From Bacteroidia bacterium (GTDB lineage: Bacteria; Bacteroidota; Bacteroidia; Bacteroidales; Prolixibacteraceae), in the NCBI GenBank assembly GCA_026391315.1, contig JAPLDT010000021.1:1-64000 (forward strand): 64,000 bases of DNA, read 5' to 3'. A program made the translations under genes and the position numbers. Each line of letters starts with the position of its first letter. The stretch's first letter is position 1. Under the pieces are notes generated by a model, which was not told the DNA's origin, ran no database searches, and was given only the letters and a program-made list of their open reading frames with translations. Positions 1 through 10,474 of this stretch are shown one piece after another.

Positions 1-1451
1 CCTTACAAGGAGACTGTCCCAGAATGTATACAATCCTTCAATATACCTGATTTCCGAAATTCCTATCCTCTGTGGCTGATCGGATTTTTCCCAATAAGGC
101 CACGGATCCATATTAAAATCCTGACGATAAATATCGATCCCTTCTTTCGTAATCATATCAGAGATATGGTTCGTTAACCAATTGAGTGCATCTTTATTAC
201 CAAGATTTAATAATTTATAAGTCGAATTAGGAAATTCTGTACCAATATCAAAAGTTGCAATATAAGAAGGACGCTCTGTTAACCATTCGGGATGTTTTTT
301 GTCTAGTTGGCTGTCTATAGTGACACGTTCGGGTTCGAACCATAAAATAAATTTAGCTCCAACTTTATGCGCCGCATCAGAAACCGGTTTTAATCCATTC
401 GGGAAGTTATCTTTATTAACTACCCAATTACCAACGTTATACCAATTTCCTCGGTTAGGATACCATCCTGCATCGATCCAAAACACTTCAGGCACAATAT
501 TAAATTGCTGGTAACGGTTAATCATGGCAATAACATAACTTTCAGTAGCACAAGTAAATTCATTGCAAGGCGGAGGCCCCCCCCCGCGATAGTGGCTGAA
601 AGAGGTAGTTCGGAAGGTTTTCCTTTAATCTGGCGTGTATGATGAGCCAGAATAAACTGACGGAACTGATTGTGCCCGATCATTCTGTCTTTACCTTTCC
701 AAAAAAGCAGACAAATTTTTGGCGTACGAATCTCCTCCTTTGGGAATAAAATGAGCTTCATTTTTTCCATCCCTGATTTAAGTGATACCGATTTTTCATC
801 TTTTTGTTGGACATCGGCATACCATTTACCTGTCCAGCCTATGGCAACCATTATCCCCTCATTTGCAGGGCTTTCAATATTAAAAAACGGGAAAGCCAAA
901 TTACCACCTGATGATCGGCCTCCACTGGGTGTCATATAAATGCTTTCCCCAATCTTCATTTCATCATCATAGGGCCGGAAGTCGTTGCGTTCTGTAGTAC
1001 AACCTTTGGCATGATGAAGGATAAATGTGCCGCTTTTGTTATAGGAAAAGACACGATTTACAGTAGCAACCTTTTCGATGACAGGTGTATTCCGGTTTGA
1101 ATTGTTTGAAAATTTCAGCAACCATTCAACTGCCTGGAAATCATTATAAAAAGTGACAAAACATTTTACAACGAGTCCGCTTTCTTTATCAGAATAAGTG
1201 TATACAGACTCATTAATATTTGGATCTGCCGGTTCTTTCAGATCAACTTTGTAATCCCATTTTTTAATGAAGCTATCTGAATTTCTTCCTCCATATATAA
1301 ATGAAAAAGGAGGTATTTTATTCTTTGCAAAATTTTCTTCCACCCAATGGTAAACATCAGATTTTGCATGCAAAGTATTACCTGTATCCATACAATTGGC
1401 AAATCTTCCAAAAATCAAAAGAGCAATTAACGTTATCAAAATATTTTTCAT
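1..1451 (-). pseudogene. alpha-galactosidase (clan GH-D, GH36/GH27-like), frameshifted and cut by the window edge
   Basis: Secreted glycosidase expected to release terminal alpha-galactose. The first frame (522-1451) has a signal peptide (MKNILITLIALLIFGRFANC), an N-terminal beta-rich domain of about 250 residues, and the family stretch GHNQFRQFILAHHT before a run of nine G (577-585, C on the plus strand). After the run the homologous reading continues one frame over as PPPCNEFTCATE, then FWIDAGWYPNRGNW, ILWFEPERV and IYRQDFNMDPWPYW, where the Asp of RQDF is the likely catalytic nucleophile. That frame stays open to base 1. One extra G (or two fewer) would restore a single protein. The gene starts 4 bp after the sialidase-like gene and is the last visible member of the operon. 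The break may be true decay, slippage-based phase variation, or a homopolymer sequencing error. Confidence 0.78.
577..585. repeat. homopolymer run of 9 C (G on coding strand) causing the frameshift
   Basis: Nine consecutive C on the plus strand lie exactly where the alpha-galactosidase homology switches frame. It is the longest G/C homopolymer I noticed in the window. Its length modulo 3 decides whether the enzyme is made. Confidence 0.85.
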
Positions 1452-1455
1452 TTTT

Positions 1456-2730
1456 TTACAATTTTATTCTGTACCATGACGGATGACTGGCATGGCTTGT
1501 CCCCTCAATACGTGTACAAACGACTAAAATTTCATTTGCCACTACGTTTTCCATTACTTTAAAATTTGAAAGTTGAACCAGTGGACCTTCTACTTCAGGA
1601 TGACGGGTATCAATTATTGTTACGGTTTCCCTGATCAACCCAAAACTTTCCAGATCGACCTCGCCAATGGCTAAGGGATAGCGTGGATGACTGCCATTGG
1701 GATTTGTTTCATTCAAATTCCCAATCCAGTAAACACGTCTCGTTTTTCTCGATTTAAAAAGTGTTGAATGCGAGGTTGGTACAAAAAAATTACCTCCATC
1801 AGCATAAGTAAAAGGCTTAAATACAGACCAGGATCGGCAATAATCATCCGAGAAGGAAACCCAGGCATATCCTGGCAGTTCAGGTCGGGCAGAGTTGGAG
1901 CATCTGGTTACCATAGCAAACCTACCGGGTTTGCGGGTTTCAACGATCGTGGGCTCAGAGAGCCCTCTGGTAGATAGGTTATAGTCGATATGGTTCCATT
2001 CTCCAAACTTCCATTCTATATCGGTGCCATCAGGTAACCAGTTAGCAATCAATACCCCCGCATCCCCAAAGAGACCAGCACCGCTTACAGGACTGTATAT
2101 TTTACCTTTTTCTTCATCCCAACGACCTGTTCCAACAGGGATCATGATTTCTCCATTAGATGCCCGGACGATAGGCCGTGTAAAGTCAACATTAAATCCA
2201 TTCCTTCCAATTTCCACGCCGGTAATCGGTTTCATACTGGTGTAGCCTTCAATGATCACTTGCTTTAGGTCGGAAAACGTTTTTCCACCATTGGCAGAGG
2301 TGCGGTACCATATTTTGTATTGAACAGAACCCGTGGAAGTATCACCTACCCCCGGCGTAGAAATAGCAAGTTGCAATACCCATGGTTTTCCAGGTTCCAG
2401 ATAAACATTGTCTGTTATATAACCTCCATTCCCACTATAGAAATTTTCTTTACCCCAGAGAAAAGGAACAGGTTGAACATTTTGTATGGCGGGAAAACCG
2501 GAAAAATAGCGGAACTGAGGATCATCTGGCATGGGACGATATTCTTTGTTGGCAAGATTGTTAATAAACCAAGTTTCTTTATCAACAACTATTGGAGCAC
2601 TTGAAAGACCGTTGATATGTAATGCTGTTTTATGGGCACTACATCCTTGAATAATCCAACCCGGAAATAGTGCAACACCAGACAATAATGTATATTTCAT
2701 AACAAAATTTCTACGCGAAGTCTTATTCAT
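1456..2730 (-). CDS. sialidase-fold (BNR-like) exo-glycosidase family lipoprotein
   Basis: A 424-residue exported protein of the sialidase superfamily. The N-terminus carries a twin-arginine motif (TSRRNF) followed by a hydrophobic stretch and a lipobox ending in GCS, so a Tat-exported lipoprotein is likely. The body shows repeated beta-propeller strands of BNR type (TSANGGKTFSDLKQ, FSDDYCRSWS), as in exo-alpha-sialidases and related putative hydrolases. I cannot point to a full Arg-triad/Tyr catalytic set, so the substrate is open and a non-sialic-acid glycan is possible. It lies 70 bp downstream of the FG-GAP gene and 4 bp upstream of the alpha-galactosidase, so it is probably co-transcribed with them. 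Confidence 0.75.
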   Translation of the reverse strand: MNKTSRRNFVMKYTLLSGVALFPGWIIQGCSAHKTALHINGLSSAPIVVDKETWFINNLANKEYRPMPDDPQFRYFSGFPAIQNVQPVPFLWGKENFYSGNGGYITDNVYLEPGKPWVLQLAISTPGVGDTSTGSVQYKIWYRTSANGGKTFSDLKQVIIEGYTSMKPITGVEIGRNGFNVDFTRPIVRASNGEIMIPVGTGRWDEEKGKIYSPVSGAGLFGDAGVLIANWLPDGTDIEWKFGEWNHIDYNLSTRGLSEPTIVETRKPGRFAMVTRCSNSARPELPGYAWVSFSDDYCRSWSVFKPFTYADGGNFFVPTSHSTLFKSRKTRRVYWIGNLNETNPNGSHPRYPLAIGEVDLESFGLIRETVTIIDTRHPEVEGPLVQLSNFKVMENVVANEILVVCTRIEGTSHASHPSWYRIKL

Positions 2731-2800
2731 AATGCTCCAGATTTTAATTTCAACAATCTATTTTGCTGACCTAAAATTCACTTTACACACAATTGACCCT

Positions 2801-5638
2801 TTATTTTAATGTTAAACTGACTTTTTTAAGAACAGGATACCGGTCTCCATTATCTGAACTTAACGTAACTTTATATTGAAGATAACGGTCATCACTATTG
2901 ACTGTAAATCCACCACTTTCAACTTTTCTCCATCCCATTTCTTTGAGCGATTCCTTGGTTGCCGAACTTCTTACAGACATAGTTAGTTTTGTTCCTGACG
3001 GAACTATAGCCTCATAGCTTATTTCCCCTTCATTCACTTTCTTGTCCCAGTCTTTCATTGAGGAAATGTATGTTTGTTCTGATTTTCTGGTGTAAATATG
3101 GCCCATATCATAATTCCACATCCAGTGACATCCGGGAGATGGCAGGTATTCTATTTTCATACCGGTACTTTGGAAGCGCTTTCCATCATTGTAATATATT
3201 TTGGAAATAGCCTGACTGTGAGTTCCGTTATTGGCATGACTTGAGACTGCCAGGTCTGTCATACCGTCGTGATTGAAATCCGCAGCCAAGGCGTCTCCAC
3301 CTGAATCTCCGGTGAATGTAGTCCTTTGATGTGTGGTAAACCCGTCAACCCCACCCCAGTAAAGATACATTGGAAGCGCCTCACGTGTAATATCTGCATG
3401 GTAAGAAGGAAAAAAAAGATCAAGGTAACCATCATTGTCAAAATCTGCTGCAACAGGCCCAAGTGCAGTATTGGCCGGAAGCCATTGGGCATTCCACTCT
3501 TTGAAACCATCTGGCCCTCCCCAGAAAAGCATAACACCAGTATCATGATGATGATTGACTTTATCGTTGTAACTAGAGGCTATTAAATCCAGGTATCCAT
3601 CATTGTTTAAATCTGCGGTTTCAAGATCTATTGCACTTGGAAGTTCAAGGACTTGCTGACGCTCTTCTATAAAACCTTCCGGGCCACCCCAGAAAATGCG
3701 TAGCAAATCTTTTGGGTATGAGCAAACTGCTATATCCAGCCAGCCATCCTTGTTGAAATCGGCAATCGTAGGGCTCGAAGATCTCCCTTCACATGGGATA
3801 GCTACCCGATTTTTTAATTCAAACCCGTTCTTTGAACCATAATAAATAACAAGCTTTGTTGGGCGTTTGTCAGGATGTTCAAAAAAACCGACCACAATAT
3901 CAAGATAACCATCCCGGTTAAAATCAGCGATATTGCAAGTTGAAGCATTGTCTTCATTTAAAACTAAATGATGTTTTTTAAAATCATAACCATCTTTTGA
4001 ACCCCAGAAAATATTGACCCCACGATCTGGATTATCTGTTTGTCCCCCATGCATAGAGTTTATTGAAATTAGATCCACAAACCCATCTTCATTTAAATCA
4101 GCTGCTGAAGAATTATAACCACTACCGAATGGAATCTCTAAACGGTTATCTGCTTTGAATCCATCAGCACTGCCCCAATAAAGTAGTAGTGGAACTTCTT
4201 CATTTAGATTCCCTTTTATGCTGTTACTAATAACAATCCCGGTTGTACGGTTTTTATCCGGTGGAATAACAGCAACATGATAAGCCCCACTGCCAGGAAT
4301 CCCTTTTTTACTACGTTCAAACTCCCTGTTTCCTTTACCAAAATAAATTATTGATTCGGTAGTGTAAGTTTTTTCACCTTGATAGGTAGCACAAATAATG
4401 TCTTTACGTCCATCCCCATCCAGATCAGTAATCGCTGAAGCAACCGTATATGGAGCATCAAGTACTGACATGCGTGAGGATGAAAAATTTCCTTTATCAC
4501 CCCAAAGTATCTTAATAGTGCTGTCTTTTCTGCTAAGAGAAAAATGAGAAACCACCAAATCCATACTACCGTCTTCGTCAAGATCACCCACTGCAATGGA
4601 TGAAGCATTAACATTGGGAATAATGCCTGGTTTTCCAAACTTTCGCATACCATTGCATTTTATGATATAAAGTGAATTATTGTTAGAACCCACTAACAAT
4701 TCAATCCTGCCATCCCCATCTGAATCTGCGGCGGTAATGCTAAGGGCACCACTATTAAGGGCACCACTTTCCGGCAGTTTAAATTCAGTAGTTTTGAGGA
4801 TTATCTTTGTTTCAGTTTCTATAACGGAATCATTGGACTTTGCTTCTTCCTGTTTATTTTCCGTTGCAGCAGATCTTTTAGCTGGCTTCTCTCCCCAAAG
4901 AATATGGACGGTATTATTTTCTGACAGGAACGCAACATCAGGAACACCATCAGAATCGAAATCACCGGTAACCATTTTAAATGCTCCCTTAATGCCAATA
5001 TCCTTGTATTTAGTGAGTATAAACCCATGCTTACTACCCCAATAAATGCGGGCGATATTACCCTCCGGTTGTCCAGGGAGCCATGCATCGGAATTTAATG
5101 TTATAATATCCGGCCAACTGTCACCATTTAGATCAGCCACAACCACTGCTTTTGCATCGTTAACGGGCAGAAGCCCATTGCTTCTGTTCGGGGGCCAACC
5201 GTCTGCACCACCATAAATAATGGTAACATAGCGATGCGGAGTTTGAACGCCGGTGAGATTAGGGCAGAAAACCACATCAGGGTATCCATCCCGGTTTAAG
5301 TCTGCTATCTCGGCTGCTAAACTTCCTTCAACTTGCATAGGTCGGGTCTCCATTTGCCTATTAGGGGACATGGTTGTTATACTTGCCGGAACGGAAACAT
5401 CAAAATTATGGGTACTATTGAATAATAGATCAATAAAACCATCATTGTTTAGGTCAAAACGGCGAATGGTCCGAATTTCGCCCTTCCTGCTTATATATAT
5501 GTTTTGTCCGGCAGCATCAAGCTCTCCCTTAGCAAAATCCTCGTAAGAATCATCGACCCAGGTCTGTCCGTAAACTCCATCTGAAAGCCAACAGGTACTA
5601 AAAAAGTATATAATGAGAAACAACCTACCTTTTATCAT
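2801..5638 (-). CDS. secreted FG-GAP/VCBS repeat beta-propeller protein
   Basis: A 945-residue secreted protein with a signal peptide (MIKGRLFLIIYFFSTCWLSDGVYG). I count about thirteen calcium-binding FG-GAP motifs of the form DxNxDGxxD, for example DLNNDGFIDLLF, DFNRDGYLDIVV and DFDNDGYLDLFF. They are spaced roughly 50-65 residues apart and are often followed by IYWG/LFWGG strands. This predicts two integrin-like seven-bladed propellers. The last ~120 residues form a separate beta-rich domain with no DxDG motifs. Such proteins in Bacteroidota glycan loci probably bind carbohydrate or protein partners; a catalytic role is not evident. It lies between the DUF4998 lipoprotein gene (455 bp away) and the sialidase-like gene. 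Confidence 0.85.
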   Translation of the reverse strand: MIKGRLFLIIYFFSTCWLSDGVYGQTWVDDSYEDFAKGELDAAGQNIYISRKGEIRTIRRFDLNNDGFIDLLFNSTHNFDVSVPASITTMSPNRQMETRPMQVEGSLAAEIADLNRDGYPDVVFCPNLTGVQTPHRYVTIIYGGADGWPPNRSNGLLPVNDAKAVVVADLNGDSWPDIITLNSDAWLPGQPEGNIARIYWGSKHGFILTKYKDIGIKGAFKMVTGDFDSDGVPDVAFLSENNTVHILWGEKPAKRSAATENKQEEAKSNDSVIETETKIILKTTEFKLPESGALNSGALSITAADSDGDGRIELLVGSNNNSLYIIKCNGMRKFGKPGIIPNVNASSIAVGDLDEDGSMDLVVSHFSLSRKDSTIKILWGDKGNFSSSRMSVLDAPYTVASAITDLDGDGRKDIICATYQGEKTYTTESIIYFGKGNREFERSKKGIPGSGAYHVAVIPPDKNRTTGIVISNSIKGNLNEEVPLLLYWGSADGFKADNRLEIPFGSGYNSSAADLNEDGFVDLISINSMHGGQTDNPDRGVNIFWGSKDGYDFKKHHLVLNEDNASTCNIADFNRDGYLDIVVGFFEHPDKRPTKLVIYYGSKNGFELKNRVAIPCEGRSSSPTIADFNKDGWLDIAVCSYPKDLLRIFWGGPEGFIEERQQVLELPSAIDLETADLNNDGYLDLIASSYNDKVNHHHDTGVMLFWGGPDGFKEWNAQWLPANTALGPVAADFDNDGYLDLFFPSYHADITREALPMYLYWGGVDGFTTHQRTTFTGDSGGDALAADFNHDGMTDLAVSSHANNGTHSQAISKIYYNDGKRFQSTGMKIEYLPSPGCHWMWNYDMGHIYTRKSEQTYISSMKDWDKKVNEGEISYEAIVPSGTKLTMSVRSSATKESLKEMGWRKVESGGFTVNSDDRYLQYKVTLSSDNGDRYPVLKKVSLTLK

Positions 5639-6094
5639 GATTAATTAATTTATAACTTAAAATTCAGTTGTGCCTGGTCAATGAGGCAATGAGTCTATTA
5701 CCTGATCAACTGTAATCTGCACTGTCACCCGCCCCTTTGGACTTATAAACATTAAAATACTGAAGTGACCGGATTACGGCGATAGCCACATGGCAAGCTG
5801 GAGGTGAAGTCAGGTTTCAATGGGCTTTTACTCCAGTTTTTGCCGTAATTATGGAAATTAAGGACCCTGGCCGAAGTCTGGATCCTCAATTTCCCATATA
5901 AATACTTCCACACGAACCAGACATTTCAGTGGAAACATTTCGACTGACTATCCCTGGAGAAGTTACCCTGTCACCATAAATTTATGCAGGTAATTCTATA
6001 ATAACAGTGATAAAACACGAGGTAATTACGTACTTAAAATGATCAACGCATAGGAACTTTACTTTATGTACCTTATTTTTGTACTTAAGCATTA
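5639..6094. other. gene-free spacer, possible insertion-sequence scar
   Basis: No credible reading frame in 456 bp. The middle part (about 5690-5960) looks more GC-rich than the flanking genes and reads like the non-coding end of a mobile element (for example the stretch around 5810-5850), but I found no terminal repeats or transposase fragment. The right end (6000-6090) is AT-rich. Confidence 0.4.
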
Positions 6095-7318
6095 TTAAAA
6101 GAAATATTCAAAAAATGTCATTTCCGAAACAGTCACACCCGTTTGCAATCCACCCCAACATTCTGTGACTACGTAACGTATATAGCGCACCGGAGGTGCA
6201 TTGGGATCAACCGTGAAATTCTCGCCTGCTGTAGCATAGGCTATGTCTGCTGCCGATTCCTGTCCCAATGGTAAGCCTGAGGGTTTAACTGACACAAAAT
6301 CACCTAGTTTTACCCATCCAACAAAACTATTACTTACATTCGGTGTATCAGAACCCCATAACTGGAACTTTTTAACATTTAGTGTCCTGTATAAAACGGT
6401 TAGCGTTAATTGTTGCCATTGCATGAAACGCCTTAATTTTACAATCTTTCCCATATCAAAAGTAAAACTGTAGGGAAAAGGTGTTGTGTTTTGAGTATAC
6501 CAGGTAGTCGTTAAATTATCCCATAATTTAGTTATCGTATAGGTAGCCGAAAGTTCCGTATAGGGTATTCCGGTTGGATTCCACTTCAAGAACAATGATT
6601 TATTCATTTGTTCTTCGGTAAGTACGTCTATCGGTACTGGTATAAACGCTGTATAAAAAGTATCTATTGCAGATGCGGTTGGTAAAAACAACGTTCTGTA
6701 GTTAACTCCTCCCACCAGGTTCGTTATTAAAGTTGTTGTCTCAGTTATCGGAACAAACTTTTTCACACTAACTCCAAGAGTATTAACATATGCGAATTCG
6801 CATCCAATTGCTTTTTCTATAGCCCCAAACCATTTAGTTTCCAGGTAGTTGGGATATAACCGGCGTCTACTTGATTGTACTACACGGTTTGTCAAGGAGG
6901 CTTGAAACCGATCTCCGAATGAGCTGCCACTTGCCTGAAAGGTCACCGATCTATTTTTAAAATCCTTGTTCATTGTCACCAATTCAAACGAATAGTTAGA
7001 TTCCGGTAGATTTGGGATAATAATCTCCACTGAATCTTTAGCTAAATGAGGAGGTATATCAAAAATAGCGGAATCCGAACGCGATAGCCAGTAAACTGCC
7101 AATTTTACTGCTTTCGGATCAGAAGACCAGAAGCGAATTTTTATGCGTTCCCTGCCTGCCAAAACTTTTACAGAATCAGGTTTTCCTACGTATAAGGTTT
7201 CACCGCGTTGCAGGTATTTATCGTGCAAATCGTTCATTTTTGAGCAGGAACTTAAAAACACAAAAATCACGATGCAGATATTGACCAGTCTATAAATGTA
7301 GTTTGATTTCATCAGCAT
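6095..7318 (-). CDS. DUF4998 / discoidin-like (DUF5000) surface lipoprotein
   Basis: A 407-residue lipoprotein of the SusC/SusD-associated type. The lipobox is FVFLSSCSK near residues 20-28. Residues ~28-130 match the DUF4998 pattern (MNDLHDKYLQRGETLYVGKPDSV, then a fibronectin-like segment). The C-terminal ~150 residues form a discoidin-like DUF5000 domain (FPYSFTFDMGKIVKLRRF, KFQLWGS, PPVRYIRYVV). The same C-terminal domain occurs in the next gene (7355-8515), so the two are diverged relatives. The role is probably glycan binding at the cell surface. It lies 36 bp downstream of that gene. Confidence 0.85.
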   Translation of the reverse strand: MLMKSNYIYRLVNICIVIFVFLSSCSKMNDLHDKYLQRGETLYVGKPDSVKVLAGRERIKIRFWSSDPKAVKLAVYWLSRSDSAIFDIPPHLAKDSVEIIIPNLPESNYSFELVTMNKDFKNRSVTFQASGSSFGDRFQASLTNRVVQSSRRRLYPNYLETKWFGAIEKAIGCEFAYVNTLGVSVKKFVPITETTTLITNLVGGVNYRTLFLPTASAIDTFYTAFIPVPIDVLTEEQMNKSLFLKWNPTGIPYTELSATYTITKLWDNLTTTWYTQNTTPFPYSFTFDMGKIVKLRRFMQWQQLTLTVLYRTLNVKKFQLWGSDTPNVSNSFVGWVKLGDFVSVKPSGLPLGQESAADIAYATAGENFTVDPNAPPVRYIRYVVTECWGGLQTGVTVSEMTFFEYFF

Positions 7319-7354
7319 ATAATTATTCGTTAATATTTATTTTTTAAAATCAGT

Positions 7355-8515
7355 TTACTGTAGACTACCATAGAATTTCATTTGAGCAAATGCGGTGCTA
7401 CCAGCACCAGTCCAAGAAGCTTGTATTACGAAACGAACGTAGCGTATAGGAGGAGAGTCCGCCTTAGCAGTATAGTCCTCTCCTGCTGCGGCATAGGCAA
7501 TATCCTCGGCGGTGTTCGTACCAAGCGGGGATCCCGATGGTTTACGGGCTGTATAATCACCTATTATTGTCCAACCCGCAAAATCATCAGTTACGTTTGG
7601 TGTGGCTGAACCCCAAAGCTGAAATTTATTTATATTTTGTGTGCTGTAAAGAGTAGATTGTCGTTGCCATACTGTAAAACGGCTCAGTTTCACTAACATG
7701 CCCAGATCAAATGTAAAACTATAGGGAAAAGGTGTATTGGCATTCAGATAAAAAGTTGTAATATCATTATCCCAAATCTTTTCAATATCATAAGTAGGAG
7801 ATTGATAAGCCCCGTATGGAATTCCGATCGGATTCCACCGAGCAAACTTACCTTTGACTTCTTGTTCAAACAAAGGGAGGTAAGTGTTCTTGATCGTATC
7901 CGTTAAATTGCCCCATCGGTCGCGGAGATACACTCCAAATACCCGATCTACACTCGCATAGCCACGCACGTTGCCTGTCCCTGTTTCCGAATTGGTATAA
8001 AAACTCTGGGCAACCACGAATTCTCCCACCTCATTGGTAGTAACTACAGAAAGTACCACATCTGCCTTCAAAGGATTTGCCCACGTAAGGCGGATACCCC
8101 CAAAATCAATATTCGTATTAACGGATTTTAAAATTGAATAAATGGGGGAATCCAGGGGATGGGCAGTCACAACAACAGGTTTGGATTCATTTTTACTGCG
8201 ATCCCCTGCGATCAACGTTACGGAAACGTCACGTGACTTACCAAAACCAACAATTTCCAAACTGCTTGCATACGCTGATGCTTTCTGTTCCATTACTTCA
8301 CCATTATCAAGTTTGTAAATCGCCTTGACATACAACAGATCTTCATCGTCAGGTATGACATAAGAAATAATTGCTCCCCCTGGAACATTTACCACTGCTG
8401 GTGATTTGATTTCGCCAGGAGGGACGCTATCTACAGGGTACTGTCCTCTTTGATCTTCTTTGCAGGAATAGAAAAAGAGGGTAAATAACAGTAACAAAAT
8501 ATAATATTTTTTCAT
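7355..8515 (-). CDS. DUF4959-DUF5126-DUF5000 surface lipoprotein
   Basis: A 386-residue lipoprotein encoded just after susD. I chose the start at 8515 (MKKYYILLLLFTLFFYSCKEDQ) because it gives a clean lipoprotein signal with Cys at position 18; a longer frame begins at 8566 but adds 17 charged residues. Domain order: DUF4959 (residues ~20-105), DUF5126 (~106-215), and a discoidin-like DUF5000 domain (~230-386) with FPYSFTFDLGMLVKLSRF and PPIRYVRFVIQ. This architecture is standard for accessory glycan-binding lipoproteins of SusC/SusD loci. Confidence 0.88.
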   Translation of the reverse strand: MKKYYILLLLFTLFFYSCKEDQRGQYPVDSVPPGEIKSPAVVNVPGGAIISYVIPDDEDLLYVKAIYKLDNGEVMEQKASAYASSLEIVGFGKSRDVSVTLIAGDRSKNESKPVVVTAHPLDSPIYSILKSVNTNIDFGGIRLTWANPLKADVVLSVVTTNEVGEFVVAQSFYTNSETGTGNVRGYASVDRVFGVYLRDRWGNLTDTIKNTYLPLFEQEVKGKFARWNPIGIPYGAYQSPTYDIEKIWDNDITTFYLNANTPFPYSFTFDLGMLVKLSRFTVWQRQSTLYSTQNINKFQLWGSATPNVTDDFAGWTIIGDYTARKPSGSPLGTNTAEDIAYAAAGEDYTAKADSPPIRYVRFVIQASWTGAGSTAFAQMKFYGSLQ

Positions 8516-8559
8516 ATTGTCATTTTTTAAATTATTCAACATTTTTATTTTTTCCTGGT

Positions 8560-10461
8560 TTACCATCCTGGATTTTGAACCAAATTTTTATTTATAGAAA
8601 GTTCACCTTGACTTATTGGCCAAAAAACATCTCTGAGATTATAATCTATCAATTTTATTGTACTTACCTGGTAAAACGCCTTGGGGTCAGTTTCGTGAAT
8701 ACTCCAACCTTTAACTGGTTGACTGAAATTCTGCACAGCTTCCTTCCACCGTCGCATATCATAAAAATGTTGGCACTCAAACATTAATTCAATATTACGT
8801 TCTCTATGGATGATGTTGCGCATGCCTTCTTTTGTTAAATATTTTTGGGGATAGATTGAATAGGTGCTCCAGGATTCAGCTACACTTTTCAGGCCGGCAC
8901 GTGCACGTATCATATCCACATAATTGTTTACCTCTGCCGTAGGGGCATCTAGGGTTTCATTTAAAGCTTCCGCATATAATAAATATAAATCGGCTAAACG
9001 GAAAATCGGAATATCCCATCTCTTTTCTATAAATGTAGTCCCGCTAAATACTGATTGATAGTTGTATAGCTTTTTTATATAGAAGGAAGTCGAATTGTAT
9101 CGCTCAATTCCCCCGGCCCCTTTGAGTTGTAATGGCCATTGTGCAATATCACTAAAGCGTCCCAAACCATACCACCAGCCTCCATCGCACCCTATGCTTC
9201 CATAAAAACGCGGTTCCCGGTTCAGGTGGAGTTTCGCTGTTACAAAATTGGGTTGAATCAGGTAATTAACTCCTGCCGGTACAGTCGTCAGATCGTAGCG
9301 ACTGTTGTACTCATAAGTTGCATCTTCTTCAATAGGTACGCCATTTTGTGAATAAAACATCTCAGCCATCTTCATTGTTGCCGCCCACGGACCTCCACCG
9401 CTATAAGACCCAGCATCAACAGAAAATGACGGTATGGTAAATGATGTAATAAAATAACTATCGGTTCTTAACATATTACTGGGATTCGTCCAGCTACCTT
9501 CCCAACCCCATATGGTTTCTTTATTCCATTTGTCTGTAATCTTTTGGCTGACAGTTAAAATCGTATTAGTTACACTTGACAAACCCAGGGCAGTATTATT
9601 AAAATAGTACAAACTTATGCCAGCTGAATCACAAGCGTTAATAGCAACTTTACAGGCTTGCAATGCCTTGTTCCACTTGCTTTTATCTTCTGTTTGATTA
9701 AACAATTGTACTCCCTTGTTGTCAACCATCATTTTATAGTCAGAATTACCATTGAAAAGTGGACTTGCGGCAGTTACTAACACCTTAGCTTTTACCGATA
9801 AGCCAATAACCTTCGTAATGCGGCCCATTTCAGAAATTTGATCATCAATGATTAAGGGCAAATCAGGCAATGCTTCATCAAGTAATTCCACAATATAGTC
9901 GATCACTTTATCTATGGGTTCACGATAGACCGCCATCTCAGCAGGAACAGTGGTAATAGGTAAATTCTCACGGACAATAGGTATTGGGCCATAAAGCCTA
10001 AGCAAATAAAAATGATAGTATGCTTTTAAGAATTTCGCTTCAGCAATCCAACGACTTCTTTCGAATTCTTCCATATCCTTAACTTTGTGGATGTTCTCCA
10101 GAAAGATGTTGCAATCACGAATCCCTTGAAATAGAGGTGTACCGCCATTTGTTCCGTTCCAATAATTTAATAAAGGACTCGATACGTTATTGCCAAAATA
10201 CATGAGATCGTACCCTTTATTTGGAAAATTAGGGGATCGTGTGGGGTTAGACCATATTTCATCTCCTGCCAACCCCGGATCGTCTCCCGTTAGGTGCCTG
10301 GGCATGTATGAATAGCAAGTAAACAAATAGCGTTGAGCATCAATACGAGCGCGAAACGCATAATCTATTGTGGCGGTATTATCAGGAACAACATCAAGAA
10401 AATCTTTGCATGATGACATTATTGTCATACACACCATCGTTAAATATATAACTTTTTTCAT
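8560..10461 (-). CDS. SusD/RagB family nutrient-binding outer-membrane lipoprotein
   Basis: A 633-residue SusD homologue. The start at 10461 gives MKKVIYLTMVCMTIMSSCKDFLDVVPDNT, with the lipobox Cys followed by the KDFLD motif typical of the family. Family features include IRDCNIFLENI, the helix FLKAYYHFYLLRLYGPIPIV near residue 150, and the C-terminal block RHERNIELMFECQHFYDMRRWKEA (here IHRERNIEL). It captures oligosaccharides on the cell surface and hands them to the partner SusC, whose gene ends 14 bp upstream. No anti-sigma or sigma gene is visible nearby, so regulation must lie outside the window or in trans. Confidence 0.95.
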   Translation of the reverse strand: MKKVIYLTMVCMTIMSSCKDFLDVVPDNTATIDYAFRARIDAQRYLFTCYSYMPRHLTGDDPGLAGDEIWSNPTRSPNFPNKGYDLMYFGNNVSSPLLNYWNGTNGGTPLFQGIRDCNIFLENIHKVKDMEEFERSRWIAEAKFLKAYYHFYLLRLYGPIPIVRENLPITTVPAEMAVYREPIDKVIDYIVELLDEALPDLPLIIDDQISEMGRITKVIGLSVKAKVLVTAASPLFNGNSDYKMMVDNKGVQLFNQTEDKSKWNKALQACKVAINACDSAGISLYYFNNTALGLSSVTNTILTVSQKITDKWNKETIWGWEGSWTNPSNMLRTDSYFITSFTIPSFSVDAGSYSGGGPWAATMKMAEMFYSQNGVPIEEDATYEYNSRYDLTTVPAGVNYLIQPNFVTAKLHLNREPRFYGSIGCDGGWWYGLGRFSDIAQWPLQLKGAGGIERYNSTSFYIKKLYNYQSVFSGTTFIEKRWDIPIFRLADLYLLYAEALNETLDAPTAEVNNYVDMIRARAGLKSVAESWSTYSIYPQKYLTKEGMRNIIHRERNIELMFECQHFYDMRRWKEAVQNFSQPVKGWSIHETDPKAFYQVSTIKLIDYNLRDVFWPISQGELSINKNLVQNPGW

Positions 10462-10474
10462 AAATGATAATGTT

